A stretch of DNA of 64,000 bases from an uncultured SAR202 cluster bacterium (GCA_902620405.1 CACNIC010000001.1:124001-188000), one strand, 5' to 3'; positions 25,136 to 33,987 are shown, counted from the stretch's first letter. The notes: a model not told the origin generated them from the letters alone. Program-made: numbers and translations.

Positions 25136-26922
25136 TTTTTACTGAGCACAAATATCGCAGTATCGCAATTTAAATTAGGGTCTTCTTTAACTATCTTTTT
25201 TTCTTGTGTGTTCAAAAAATAATCCTCAATTATTTTTATAGCTTTGTCGTTACAGAATTCTTGAAAATCAAGTATTGTAGGAAATCTTCTGTTAGGAGTA
25301 TTGTACCAATTATATCCATACAAACCTTCAGCTTTAGGAGCTTTTCCTTGATTAAATAGCATTTCTCTCAATGGTTTATATGCAAAATTTGGAAAAGAAA
25401 TTATAGACCTTTTAGATATCCTTAAAATTTCTTCAATTGTCTCATCAACATTTTTTATGGATTGTAAGGTTTGAGACAATATCACCACGTCAAACTGATT
25501 ATCATTAAATCTTTTTAATCCAGTATTTATATCTAAATTGATTACTTCAATTCCTTTTGAAACACTTTCAACAACTTTCTTGTTATCAATTTCAACTCCA
25601 ACTAATTTCTTACAATTTTTTTTCTTTAATTCTTCAAGCAACGTTCCGTCTTCACAACCCAGATCAAGTACTCTTTCATTGTCATTAATTAAATTAGTTA
25701 TGAACTTCAAATCTATCCTCTCATCAAAAAATATATTTGTAGTTGACCTGCTTAGATTTTTTGATTTTTTTGATGAAGAAATTCCAGTAATATTTTCTAA
25801 GAAAGATGAAGAAAGTTTTCCATAACCTCTCTCAAGAAGAAATGCGTCATGACCAGCATTACTATTAATGCAACTATATGAAACAGGCTTATCCAAATTT
25901 ATTAATGCATTCACAATTTCTTCAGATTGAAACGGAGGGTAAAGCCAATCACTTGAAAAACTTATAACTAACCACTTGCAGTTACTTTTTTCTAGTGTTT
26001 TAGAGATCTCTGTAATATTTTGCCCAATATCAAAATAATCTACTGCAGTAGATAAAGTTATATAACTATTTGCATCAAAGCGGTTTACAAATTTTGAACC
26101 TTGGTATGCCAGATATGACCCAACAGAAAATCTATTTTCAAATTCAGTCGATATGTCCTTAGGGTCATACCTTGAATTATCAAACTTTCTTTTAAGTGAA
26201 TCATTTGACACATAAGTTATGTGAGCCAACATTCTTGCAATTGCAAGGCCATCTTCTGGCTTTTCATTAGATTGGTAATAATCTCCTTTTTTAAAATTAA
26301 GGTCAGTCTTGATTGCATTTCTACCAACAATATCAAAGGCCAATGCCTGATTAGTAAGCCTTGGAGAAGTTGCAATTGGTATTATGCTTTCTACTTTCTT
26401 TGGAAACTGGATAGCCCATTGCATTGACTGAAATCCACCCATTGAACCTCCAGTAACGCACAAAAGTTTTTCAATTCCAAAATAATCAAGTAACAATTTT
26501 TGGGCACTTACCATGTCTTCAACAGTTATTACTGGAAAAGAAGAACCAAACTCTTTACCTGTTTTTGGATTTATAGAATTTGGGCCAGTTGATCCACTGC
26601 AACCACCTATAACGTTGCTGCATATTACAAAGTATTTGTCAGTATCAATAGACTTTCCAGGGCCAACCATTATATCCCACCACCCAGGCAAATCTTGTTT
26701 ATCATGCCTAGCAACATGTGAATCTCCACTGATAGCATGGCAAACTAAAATAGCATTACTCTTTTCGTTGTTTAATTTGCCATAGGTTTCATAAGCTAAC
26801 TTTATTTCACTAAGTTTTTCTCCGGACGACAATTCAAAAGTATCCTTGTATTCAAAAAACTTTACATGATTTGATAGCTCACCTGTCCTATTAAGATCTG
26901 AATTAAATTTTTCTTCTGACAT
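25132..26922 (-). CDS. metX: Homoserine O-acetyltransferase fused to MetW
   Basis: A two-domain protein of about 596 residues. The first 380 are an alpha/beta-hydrolase acyltransferase that activates homoserine: nucleophile in GGSMGGFQSMQW, Asp in SSDWLYPP and His in NAGHDAF. Residues from about 405 form a MetW methyltransferase-like domain (VLDLGCEDGTLLEEL). MetX and MetW are usually separate neighbouring genes. I favour ATG 26922; an in-frame TTG at 26937 lies inside a hairpin. It follows metY in the SAM-riboswitch operon. Confidence 0.92.
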   Translation of the reverse strand: MSEEKFNSDLNRTGELSNHVKFFEYKDTFELSSGEKLSEIKLAYETYGKLNNEKSNAILVCHAISGDSHVARHDKQDLPGWWDIMVGPGKSIDTDKYFVICSNVIGGCSGSTGPNSINPKTGKEFGSSFPVITVEDMVSAQKLLLDYFGIEKLLCVTGGSMGGFQSMQWAIQFPKKVESIIPIATSPRLTNQALAFDIVGRNAIKTDLNFKKGDYYQSNEKPEDGLAIARMLAHITYVSNDSLKRKFDNSRYDPKDISTEFENRFSVGSYLAYQGSKFVNRFDANSYITLSTAVDYFDIGQNITEISKTLEKSNCKWLVISFSSDWLYPPFQSEEIVNALINLDKPVSYSCINSNAGHDAFLLERGYGKLSSSFLENITGISSSKKSKNLSRSTTNIFFDERIDLKFITNLINDNERVLDLGCEDGTLLEELKKKNCKKLVGVEIDNKKVVESVSKGIEVINLDINTGLKRFNDNQFDVVILSQTLQSIKNVDETIEEILRISKRSIISFPNFAYKPLREMLFNQGKAPKAEGLYGYNWYNTPNRRFPTILDFQEFCNDKAIKIIEDYFLNTQEKKIVKEDPNLNCDTAIFVLSKN

Positions 26923-26926
26923 TTTT

Positions 26927-26954
26927 TTCCGAGGCAATTATGATTGCCTCGGAA
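26927..26954 (-). other. Hairpin between metY and metX spanning the ribosome site gap
   Basis: A perfect 12-bp stem with a 4-base loop lies between AAAGGA (26960-26955) and ATG 26922 of metX. Folding would bring the Shine-Dalgarno to about four bases from the ATG; unfolded, they are more than 30 bases apart. No U-run follows on the minus strand, so it is not a terminator there. On the plus strand it is followed by a weakly T-rich tail. Confidence 0.65.
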
Positions 26955-26966
26955 TCCTTTCTTTTT

Positions 26967-28289
26967 CTAACTTTTACTTAATGCTTGTTCAAGGTCATCA
27001 ATAATGTCATCTGCGTCCTCGATTCCTACTGAAACCCTTATGTATTCTGGATTTACACCAGCAGATCTTTGTTCCTCTTCAGACAACTGACTATGAGTTG
27101 TTGAAGCTGGATGAATCACTAATGTTTTAGCATCACCTATATTAGCTAAATGACTTGCTAATTCAACATTATTAATAAACTTTATTGCTGAATCTTTTCC
27201 ACCTTTTATTCCAAATCCCAAAATTGCACCAGCACCATCAGGAAGATACTTCTTTGCATTTTCATGATGAGAATGACTTTCAAGGCCAGGGTAATTTACC
27301 CATTCAACTTTATCGTGAGACTCTAAAAATTTAGCAACTTTTAGAGCATTTTCACAATGACGAGGCATTCTAAGGTGTAATGTTTCAAGACCGAGTAGTG
27401 TAGACCATGCTCCAAAAGGACTCATCGTTGCTCCTGTATCTCTTAACCAGTGAACCCTGATATGAAGATTGTAAGCTATGTTTCCTAATGGTCTTAAAGC
27501 TTCCTCTAAGACAGCTCCATGGTAAGATTCAGAAGGTCCACAAAATTCTGGCCATTTTTCAGGATTGTCTGTCCATTTGAAATTTCCACTATCTACAATT
27601 GCTCCACCTATGTGAACACCGTGACCACCAATAAACTTTGTTGTTGAATGTATAACTATATCAACTCCATGCTCAATTGGCCTAAATAATGCAGGTGTTA
27701 ATACTGTATTGTCACAAATAGTTGGTAAGCCTAAATTATGACTAATATCAGTTATCTTTTTAAAGTCTGGTACATCATTTTTTGGGTTCCCAACACTTTC
27801 AAAATAAACACACCTTGTATTTTCATCGGTAAGTTCTTCAATTTTTTCTGGTTCATCTGGGTCAAAAAATCTTACTTCAATTCCTAACTTTTTGAATGTT
27901 TGAGTGAACAATGTCCATGTACCACCATACAAGCTAGTAGAAGAAATAAAATTTTGACCACTATGAACTATAGTTAGCAGAGCTGCATTTATTGCAGCCT
28001 GACCAGATGAAAATGCTAAACCAGTAGCTCCTCCATCCAAAGCTGCTATTCTTTGTTCAAGAATATCAGTCGTTGGGTTTTGCAATCTAGTGTATATGTT
28101 TCCAAATTCACTAAGCGCAAATAAATTAGCAGCATGGTCAGTATCATTAAACACATACGATGTAGTCGCATGAATTGGTACTGCCCTTGAATTTGTTGAT
28201 GGATCAGCACTTTGTCCAGCGTGTATAGATTTAGTGCCCAATCCGTGTTCTTTTTTTGGCGTATTAACAATGCCATTAATTCCAGCCAT
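26967..28289 (-). CDS. metY: O-acetylhomoserine sulfhydrylase
   Basis: A 440-residue PLP enzyme of the Cys/Met metabolism family that makes homocysteine directly from O-acetylhomoserine and sulfide. The PLP lysine is in HSTTKFIGGHG. SSGQAA, YESVGNP and the late IRVSVGIED are family signatures. Length (about 430) separates it from shorter cystathionine enzymes. AAGGAGG precedes the ATG. It is first in the metY-metX operon under a SAM riboswitch with a terminator. Confidence 0.95.
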   Translation of the reverse strand: MAGINGIVNTPKKEHGLGTKSIHAGQSADPSTNSRAVPIHATTSYVFNDTDHAANLFALSEFGNIYTRLQNPTTDILEQRIAALDGGATGLAFSSGQAAINAALLTIVHSGQNFISSTSLYGGTWTLFTQTFKKLGIEVRFFDPDEPEKIEELTDENTRCVYFESVGNPKNDVPDFKKITDISHNLGLPTICDNTVLTPALFRPIEHGVDIVIHSTTKFIGGHGVHIGGAIVDSGNFKWTDNPEKWPEFCGPSESYHGAVLEEALRPLGNIAYNLHIRVHWLRDTGATMSPFGAWSTLLGLETLHLRMPRHCENALKVAKFLESHDKVEWVNYPGLESHSHHENAKKYLPDGAGAILGFGIKGGKDSAIKFINNVELASHLANIGDAKTLVIHPASTTHSQLSEEEQRSAGVNPEYIRVSVGIEDADDIIDDLEQALSKS

Positions 28290-28334
28290 TATGACCTCCT
28301 TATTTAATATTATTTTTAATTAAGAAGTGCCAAT

Positions 28335-28365
28335 AAAAAAATCCGCGTATCTTTCGATACACGGA
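28335..28365 (-). terminator. Intrinsic terminator of the metY riboswitch
   Basis: On the minus strand TCCGTGTATC and GATACGCGGA form a 10-bp stem (one G-U pair) closed by a GAAA tetraloop, followed by seven T. It lies between the aptamer and the metY start. Its 5' arm can instead pair with the aptamer. Confidence 0.95.
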
Positions 28366-28427
28366 CACGTAATTTGCCTTTTAGCAGGTTTTTATAGTGT
28401 CCGCAAGCTGACTTTCAAATCAACACT
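28366..28427 (-). ncRNA. SAM-II/SAM-V-like riboswitch
   Basis: Read on the minus strand, AGTGT (28427-28423) and ACACT (28400-28396) close a stem around a TGATTTGAAAG loop. ATAAAAAC and the conserved-looking GCTAAAAGG follow. This order matches the SAM-II (metA motif) pseudoknot aptamer and its SAM-V relative. CGGACAC of the P1 3' side (28403-28397) is perfectly complementary to GTGTCCG (28368-28362) at the terminator 5' arm, giving an antiterminator that SAM binding would prevent. Placement before metY agrees. Confidence 0.7.
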
Positions 28428-28434
28428 TATATTC

Positions 28435-28464
28435 ATTATAACATAATTATTTTTTGTAATTCAA
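28435..28464 (-). promoter_or_regulatory. Promoter of the metY-metX operon
   Basis: TTGAAT (28464-28459) and a perfect TATAAT (28440-28435) are 18 bases apart on the minus strand. The predicted start site near 28428 coincides with the first base of the aptamer P1 stem. Confidence 0.7.
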
Positions 28465-28557
28465 GTCTTAAGTTTAATTTTTTAAAAATTTTAAAATTCA
28501 AACTCTTCTTTATACAAAGCTTAATTAATTGTTTAATTTTGCTGTTGAAAATAATTA

Positions 28558-29328
28558 ATGTATAAAGAGGTAATGGTAAAAATAAAAAAGAAAATCGGAA
28601 AAGAAATTATTTCAGTTAATTCTGTAACTAAAGAATTTGGCGACTTTAAAGCCTTGGATAGCGTAAGCGCAAAAATTTATGAAAAAGAAGTTGTAGTTGT
28701 CTTAGGTCCCTCAGGTTCAGGTAAATCTACATTTATAAGAACTATTAATGGTCTCGAGCCTCATGATTCTGGCAAAATTATTATAGATGGCACCGAAATA
28801 AATGATAATTTAAAGACGCTTCAGAAAATAAGGTCAAATGTTGGAATGGTCTTTCAGCAATTTAATTTATTTCCACACCTTTCCGTTTTGGACAATATAA
28901 TTTTAGCTCCAATGAAAGTAAGAGGCTTAAGTGAAAAAGAATGCAAAAAAATTGCCACCTCTTTATTAGAAAGAGTTGGCATTCCAGAACAGGCTGAAAA
29001 ATTTCCTAATCAGCTTTCTGGCGGTCAACAACAGAGAGTTGCTATTGCAAGGGCTCTCGCAATGAAGCCGAAAATAATGTTGTTTGATGAGCCTACATCT
29101 GCATTGGATCCTGAAATGATAAAAGAAGTTCTTGAAGTTATGACAGAGCTAGCTGAATCAGGAATGACAATGATCGTAGTTACACATGAAATGGGTTTTG
29201 CGAAAAATGTTGCAGACAGGTTTTTATTTTTTGATGAAGGCAAAATTATTGAAGAGGGAACACCTGACCATTTTTTTAAAAAACCCAAAGAAGAAAGAAC
29301 AAAGTTATTTTTAAGTCAAATACTTTAA
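28558..29328 (+). CDS. Polar amino-acid ABC transporter ATPase (GlnQ-like)
   Basis: A 256-residue ABC ATPase. Walker A is GPSGSGKST, the signature [15 protein letters not shown], Walker [14 protein letters not shown], with the switch His in VVTHEMGFA. The sequence is of the GlnQ/HisP polar amino acid type. No permease or binding-protein gene is adjacent, so its partners must be encoded elsewhere. It precedes an MFS transporter gene by 15 bases. Confidence 0.9.
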   Translation: MYKEVMVKIKKKIGKEIISVNSVTKEFGDFKALDSVSAKIYEKEVVVVLGPSGSGKSTFIRTINGLEPHDSGKIIIDGTEINDNLKTLQKIRSNVGMVFQQFNLFPHLSVLDNIILAPMKVRGLSEKECKKIATSLLERVGIPEQAEKFPNQLSGGQQQRVAIARALAMKPKIMLFDEPTSALDPEMIKEVLEVMTELAESGMTMIVVTHEMGFAKNVADRFLFFDEGKIIEEGTPDHFFKKPKEERTKLFLSQIL

Positions 29329-29343
29329 AAATAATTTCTAGTA

Positions 29344-30561
29344 ATGAAAATGTTCAATTTAAATGATGAAAGAACAAGGTGGGCTGTATTTTTTTCGATT
29401 TTTTTATCAGGGGCTTTAATTATCGGCTTGAATACCTATTCATTTGGCTTATTTGTTAAACCCCTTGAAAATGAGTTCGGGTGGACAAGGGAACAAATAA
29501 GTTTAGGCTATTCTGTCAGTTTTATTAGTAGCTTAATAGCTCCAATTGTAGGTAAATTTGTTGATATAAAAGGGACAAAGATTTTCTTAGTTGGCTCATT
29601 GTTTCTTATAGCTTTTGGTTTTATTTTGAGGCCACTTATGACTAACTTAAATCACTGGATAATACTGAATTCTATGGTTTTTGCTGGTTACCCTGGAACT
29701 TTGCTTCTAGCATCCGGAATTCTTATGCAGGTTTGGTTTCCTAAATCAAGAGGAAGGATGGTTGCTCTTGCTACCTCGGGGCACAATGCAGGAGGCCTTG
29801 TTATCCCCTTGATTACATTAGTAGTTATATTTTATTCTAGTTGGAAAATAGCTTATGTTTTTTTTGGTGGAATGCTACTTTTAGTAGCTATTTTAAGTTT
29901 ATTATTTGTAAAAGATTCACCTCAAAAAGAATATAGAAAAAAAGAAAAAGATATTCAAAAAGAGGGTATAAATTTCAATGATGCAATAAGAACAAAAAAA
30001 TTCATTTTTCTTACTCTTGGAATTACTTTTGCAATGTTTACATATAATGGAGTAATGCCACAAATGGCTCCCCATTTAGAAACTGAAGGGCTTTCATTAA
30101 AAGCTGCGACTATAGCAATGAGTTACATTGGGGCTATGGGCATTTTGAGTAAATTATTTTTTGGAAGATTGAGTGAAAAATACTCTTCAATTCTAATGAC
30201 TTGCATTTCAGTTTTACTTCAATCAATAGGGTTATCAGTAATTCTGTTGTCATTTGGAAATATTATAGGGATATGGATGGGTATTGTAATTTTTGGCATT
30301 GGGTTTGGTGGGTTAGGTGCACTAATTTCATTGAATATTACAGAATGCTTTGGATTGAAATCCTTAGGGAGTATATTCGGCACATTATCTTTCTTGGGTA
30401 TTTGGGCATCAGTTTCTGCGCCATGGATGATGGGCAGAATATTTGATGAAACTTCATCATATAGAAATGCTCACTTAATAGTTATAGCAATATTTATTCT
30501 TGGTATATTTTTTCTTCTTCTAACAAGATATGTAAATAAGAAAAACTATCTTTTAAGTTAG
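29344..30561 (+). CDS. MFS transporter
   Basis: A 405-residue major facilitator with twelve predicted helices. The loop 2-3 signature appears as GKFVDIKGTK, and WTREQISLGYSVSF near residue 43 is typical of the oxalate/formate or monocarboxylate transporter branch. It probably moves an organic acid. It lies directly downstream of the GlnQ-like ATPase and converges with a lipoprotein gene. Confidence 0.85.
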   Translation: MKMFNLNDERTRWAVFFSIFLSGALIIGLNTYSFGLFVKPLENEFGWTREQISLGYSVSFISSLIAPIVGKFVDIKGTKIFLVGSLFLIAFGFILRPLMTNLNHWIILNSMVFAGYPGTLLLASGILMQVWFPKSRGRMVALATSGHNAGGLVIPLITLVVIFYSSWKIAYVFFGGMLLLVAILSLLFVKDSPQKEYRKKEKDIQKEGINFNDAIRTKKFIFLTLGITFAMFTYNGVMPQMAPHLETEGLSLKAATIAMSYIGAMGILSKLFFGRLSEKYSSILMTCISVLLQSIGLSVILLSFGNIIGIWMGIVIFGIGFGGLGALISLNITECFGLKSLGSIFGTLSFLGIWASVSAPWMMGRIFDETSSYRNAHLIVIAIFILGIFFLLLTRYVNKKNYLLS

Positions 30562-31122
30562 TTAATCAACAAATTTAACAACTTCATTAAGCATATTACT
30601 GCAATTTAATATCGGGTCAGAAACACCGCTAACAGCAGAAGATTTTTCGCTGGGGCAAAGTACTATTACATTTCCAAAAATTACATAATCCATATATTTT
30701 GGAGTAATTGTTCCAAAAAAAGTTGTTCCCGACCTATCTTTTATCCCTTCCTTCCAGGAAGCTTCAGATTTTTTCAAAATTGCATCGCTTCCAGTCACTT
30801 CCTCCGCATAAAAAATTCCCGATTCCTTTGCAACTTTATTTGATGGATAAAATCTTAATTCGTAAGCTAATCTGTCAAAACTCTTTAATCCCCAAAATCC
30901 ATATACTGCACTAACTGCATCAGGAAGATTTTCAACATTGTAATCTTTGTTGAATTTAAATCCTATTTTTTCAAAGGATTCTTTTGATAAAAACAAATTA
31001 TCATAACTCCCATCCATAATATTTTCTTTTACTTTTTCGTCATCGTTATTTGAACATGAGGATATAAATAATATGGATAAGACTATTAAAGATTTAATTA
31101 TTATATATTTGTACTTCATCAC
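30562..31122 (-). CDS. Uncharacterised lipoprotein, paralogue of the one at 38151
   Basis: 186 residues with a signal peptide ending in the lipobox ISSC. The body has FYPSNKVAKESG and a late YVIFGNVIVLCP segment that resembles YKVFGNIIIMAEP in the lipoprotein at 38151-38768, suggesting a lineage-specific family. It begins inside the MOSC gene's 3' end, so it is translated with it. Function unknown. Confidence 0.7.
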   Translation of the reverse strand: MMKYKYIIIKSLIVLSILFISSCSNNDDEKVKENIMDGSYDNLFLSKESFEKIGFKFNKDYNVENLPDAVSAVYGFWGLKSFDRLAYELRFYPSNKVAKESGIFYAEEVTGSDAILKKSEASWKEGIKDRSGTTFFGTITPKYMDYVIFGNVIVLCPSEKSSAVSGVSDPILNCSNMLNEVVKFVD

Positions 31123-31570
31123 CTTTTCTTATAATGCCAGTTTCAAAAACATTTGCAAGAAGGCCTCTTTTTCCAATTATTAATTTAAGCATCTTTTCAT
31201 CAATTGAATTCAATGTAGCACAAGGTTGATTTTGACCTGTAATTTCCAGGATTACGTCATCACCAAATTTTAATTTATCACCTTTATTAAAATTTTCTAG
31301 GTAACCTAAACCTTCAATTAAAATGTTTTCACCTAATGACCCAGGAAATAATTTTTTTCCAATCAATCCATTAATTTCCTTTAATACCTCATTAGAGACT
31401 ATTGAAATTTGTCTGCCTAGATTATTTTTATTTGCATGAAAATTTACTTTTCCAGAATGATAGTCACCCTTAACACCAAATTTATATATCTCAATAAATT
31501 CTTTTTCGTATTTTGGTATACCGCTATTTCTACTTAAATTAGTAGAGATAACTTTTCCAACTTTCATCAT
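31094..31570 (-). CDS. MOSC-domain protein
   Basis: A 158-residue stand-alone MOSC domain. ISIVSNEVL, LGENILIEGL and QPCATLN with the conserved Cys are visible. MOSC domains carry sulfur to, or bind, the molybdenum cofactor. That fits a genome with the xanthine-dehydrogenase-type enzyme at 21226. It overlaps the downstream lipoprotein gene and abuts the membrane protein upstream. Confidence 0.85.
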   Translation of the reverse strand: MMKVGKVISTNLSRNSGIPKYEKEFIEIYKFGVKGDYHSGKVNFHANKNNLGRQISIVSNEVLKEINGLIGKKLFPGSLGENILIEGLGYLENFNKGDKLKFGDDVILEITGQNQPCATLNSIDEKMLKLIIGKRGLLANVFETGIIRKGDEVQIYNN

Positions 31571-31920
31571 TATTTTCTTATTCTTGCGTCGATAAAACTT
31601 TTAATAAAAATTACTAATGCCAATGTTGAAGTAGATATCATTGATATAACCCGAATTAAGCCCACTCCGCCATCATCAATAGATTTTGGCAATCTTACTA
31701 ATACTAGGGCTATCAAAATCAATATAGTAAAGGTAACTGCAATATGAGCAAATAATTTATTTAAAGAAGGTTTTGTTTTAGAAATTAAATAACAAATTAG
31801 CAATATGATTCCAAATACTGCAGGAATTAATGCTGTAGGGGAGGATAATTCTAAAAATCCCCAAAACCCCATAATGATTAGCACCAGTGAATTCAATAAA
31901 TTTGTGTTAGAAACATTCAT
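31570..31920 (-). CDS. Small four-helix membrane protein, unknown
   Basis: 116 residues with four hydrophobic helices (about 10-25, 29-45, 58-78, 88-108) and short loops. No family is certain. It shares a base with the MOSC gene start, so it is the first gene of a three-gene leftward unit with MOSC and the lipoprotein. Confidence 0.65.
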   Translation of the reverse strand: MNVSNTNLLNSLVLIIMGFWGFLELSSPTALIPAVFGIILLICYLISKTKPSLNKLFAHIAVTFTILILIALVLVRLPKSIDDGGVGLIRVISMISTSTLALVIFIKSFIDARIRK

Positions 31921-32014
31921 AACTTAATTATTACAGTTTATTTTGATTATGTACAAAGAAGTAAGCTTAGTTAACAAAATTTTAATATATAAAACAAATT
32001 TAGAAATATAAATT

Positions 32015-32043
32015 TTGAGCAGGCTAATTAATCTAAATTTAAT
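32015..32043 (+). promoter_or_regulatory. Candidate promoter for the structured RNA/fasciclin gene
   Basis: TTGAGC (32015-32020) and TTTAAT (32038-32043) are exactly 17 bases apart. The predicted start near 32050 falls at the 5' side of the folded RNA described next. Confidence 0.45.
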
Positions 32044-32044
32044 T

Positions 32045-32130
32045 AAGCTTCTCCTGAGAGTTCCTTAATCCCCAAACTCTCGGTTAAACCTCTTTGGTCC
32101 TCTTAGGAAAGCTTATTTTTAATTTTTTTT
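32045..32130 (+). ncRNA. Candidate structured leader RNA or small RNA, three-way junction
   Basis: AAGCTTCTCCT (32045-32055) pairs with AGGAAAGCTT (32105-32114) as a closing stem with one bulge. Inside, GAGAGTT (32056-32062) pairs perfectly with AACTCTC (32075-32081), and a short ACC/GGT hairpin follows. A U-rich tract (32115-32130) comes straight after, 13 bases before the next ATG. I could match it to no known riboswitch class. The reverse strand lacks a U-tract. Confidence 0.5.
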
Positions 32131-32143
32131 ATACAATTCTTCT

Positions 32144-33157
32144 ATGAGTAAATATTTAATCCCACTTTTTTTAGTTCTTATATCCTGTACATCTTCAATT
32201 GAAGAAGAATCTATTTCTAACCCTGTAACTTCTCCTACGCAAACACCTACCCCTGAAACAGAAATTGTGTCTAGCAACAAAAACGATGGTGAAATGAAGT
32301 ATAACCATCCTAAAATTGTTGACACCAAAGAAATAAAAGATCCTTCTTTGATGGATTTGCTTATTGTTAAACAAAAAGAAGAAAGTAAGTCTTTCAGTAA
32401 TTTTTTAAATTTGGCTGAGTTATCTGAAATCAATTTTAATGATTACGAAGATATAACATTATTAATTCCTGAAGATAAAGGATTTGAATCGATCAGCAAT
32501 GAAGTCAAAGAGCAAATTTTTTCTAATAAAGAATTTGCCTATGAAATTGTTAGTAATCATATACTACCTTTTAAATTTAAAGAAAGTAATTTAAAAAAAT
32601 ATTCTCATCTGGATACATTAAATGGAGGGAGCCTAGATATTGAAGTCTCTGATAGAAAATTAATTATTAATCAAAAAATTAGGGTTATTGAAAAAGACAT
32701 TAAAGTGCAAGAGGGGTTAGTTCATTTAATTGATAATCCAATTCTGAATAATAAAATAGACCAAGATAATCTTAATGCACCTACAATTAGCTTGAATCAA
32801 ATTCTGGAAAAATCATTAATTGCTATAAAAATGATTTCATCAAATGAATATAACTTTAATAATGAATATACTCTTGAGTTAAATTTTGATAACGAAGGTA
32901 GGTATTCTGGAAAATATTTATGCAATAATATTTTTGGAAATTATCAAATAAATGATTCGGGCAATATTAAAATGGATATTCCAGCTTCAACAAAGATGTT
33001 CTGCTTTCCTCCTAATGAGGATGTTGAGACAAATACTGATTTAATGATTGAATTTATTTCAAATAATGAAATGGAATTAAAGTCAAACGATGGTTCAGTA
33101 GATGAAATCTACTTTGAATCTGAAGGCAATAAGTTGTTCTTCAAAGTTACTAACTAA
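32144..33157 (+). CDS. Fasciclin plus META-like domain lipoprotein
   Basis: 337 residues. The signal peptide ends in lipobox LISC, followed by a Thr/Pro linker (SPTQTPTPE). A fasciclin (FAS1) domain covers about 65-205, with TLLIPEDKGFESI and IVSNHILPFK, and a META/HslJ-like beta domain covers about 225-335 (YSGKYLCNNIFGNYQI). FAS1 domains mediate surface adhesion. The gene follows a structured leader and converges with the nickel transporter gene. Confidence 0.8.
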   Translation: MSKYLIPLFLVLISCTSSIEEESISNPVTSPTQTPTPETEIVSSNKNDGEMKYNHPKIVDTKEIKDPSLMDLLIVKQKEESKSFSNFLNLAELSEINFNDYEDITLLIPEDKGFESISNEVKEQIFSNKEFAYEIVSNHILPFKFKESNLKKYSHLDTLNGGSLDIEVSDRKLIINQKIRVIEKDIKVQEGLVHLIDNPILNNKIDQDNLNAPTISLNQILEKSLIAIKMISSNEYNFNNEYTLELNFDNEGRYSGKYLCNNIFGNYQINDSGNIKMDIPASTKMFCFPPNEDVETNTDLMIEFISNNEMELKSNDGSVDEIYFESEGNKLFFKVTN

Positions 33158-33921
33158 TACCAAAGAACGTCAGTAAAACTAGTACCCAAAGCGATGTCTG
33201 ATCCAAGTGCTAACCCTAAAGCTATGCTTAAAAAACCGAAAGCACTAATAATATAATTACTTAGTTTTTCTGAAGAATTATATTTAAATGGAAGTGCCAA
33301 AATTATGGTCATTATTGACATTGATAACATTGTTCCAACAGAAAATAATATCAAGAATAATATTCCAGTAAATATGCTTGGAGTAGTTGGTAAAATTGCA
33401 AGCATCACTGCAGCGCTTCCTGCCATGCCGTGAATAAGCCCAATTACAAATGACTTAGGTCTAAAAAAAGGAAAAAGTGTAAGCAATGGATGCCGCTGAT
33501 CATGATGATCATCATCTTCATCGTCGTGATCATGAGATCCATGAAGATGTGTGTGATCATCATCATGATCATGTGAATGGATATGCATGCTGCCGTTGAA
33601 AAGTTTATAGAAAACTTGTGCACCTAATAGAACTAGCATTATTGCTACTCCAAATTCAAAATATGTTGCAACAGATTCATAAAATTCCATCAAACTTTCT
33701 TTAATAAATAAAATTAATGTTCCTAATATTAATAAAGGTGTTGAGTGACCTAAGCCCCAAGAGACACCGACCCATAAGGATTTAAAAATATTTTTAAAAT
33801 TCTTTGCCATCGTTGAAACAGCAACAACATGATCACCATCAGTCGAATGTTTAAAACCTAAAATTAAGCCCAAAAAAAGTGCTGAGAAAATTCCGGATAT
33901 TTGTATTAAATCGTTTTCCAT
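33154..33921 (-). CDS. Nickel/cobalt transporter with His-rich loop
   Basis: 255 residues, about six helices, of the UreH/RcnA-NicO-like family. Helix 1 carries GFKHSTDGDHVVAVS, matching the family's HxxxxDH metal site, and the central cytoplasmic loop is a His/Asp run (HSHDHDDDH, HGSHDHDDEDDDHH). It moves Ni or Co ions. Uptake would serve the nickel-dependent LarA-like enzyme; efflux is the alternative. Confidence 0.85.
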   Translation of the reverse strand: MENDLIQISGIFSALFLGLILGFKHSTDGDHVVAVSTMAKNFKNIFKSLWVGVSWGLGHSTPLLILGTLILFIKESLMEFYESVATYFEFGVAIMLVLLGAQVFYKLFNGSMHIHSHDHDDDHTHLHGSHDHDDEDDDHHDQRHPLLTLFPFFRPKSFVIGLIHGMAGSAAVMLAILPTTPSIFTGILFLILFSVGTMLSMSIMTIILALPFKYNSSEKLSNYIISAFGFLSIALGLALGSDIALGTSFTDVLWY

Positions 33922-33987
33922 TTGTTATCCTTTTTTACAACTTTTTAATTATAAAACAATAAACATGATTAGTGATAACATTTATTT

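Noticed and set aside
28046-28276. A 76-codon frame inside metY on the same strand
   Set aside because: Overlaps the conserved N-terminal coding region of metY in another frame with no motif or ribosome site.
32045-32114. Possible glycine or TPP riboswitch, on either strand
   Set aside because: A short ACTCTCAGG stretch on the minus strand recalls glycine aptamers, but the rest of the consensus and the tandem layout are missing. No TPP core is present.
33923-33980. TGTTATC ... GATAACA inverted repeat between the nickel transporter gene and uxuA
   Set aside because: Arms are only seven bases and 44 bases apart in AT-rich sequence; not like a NikR site. Probably chance.
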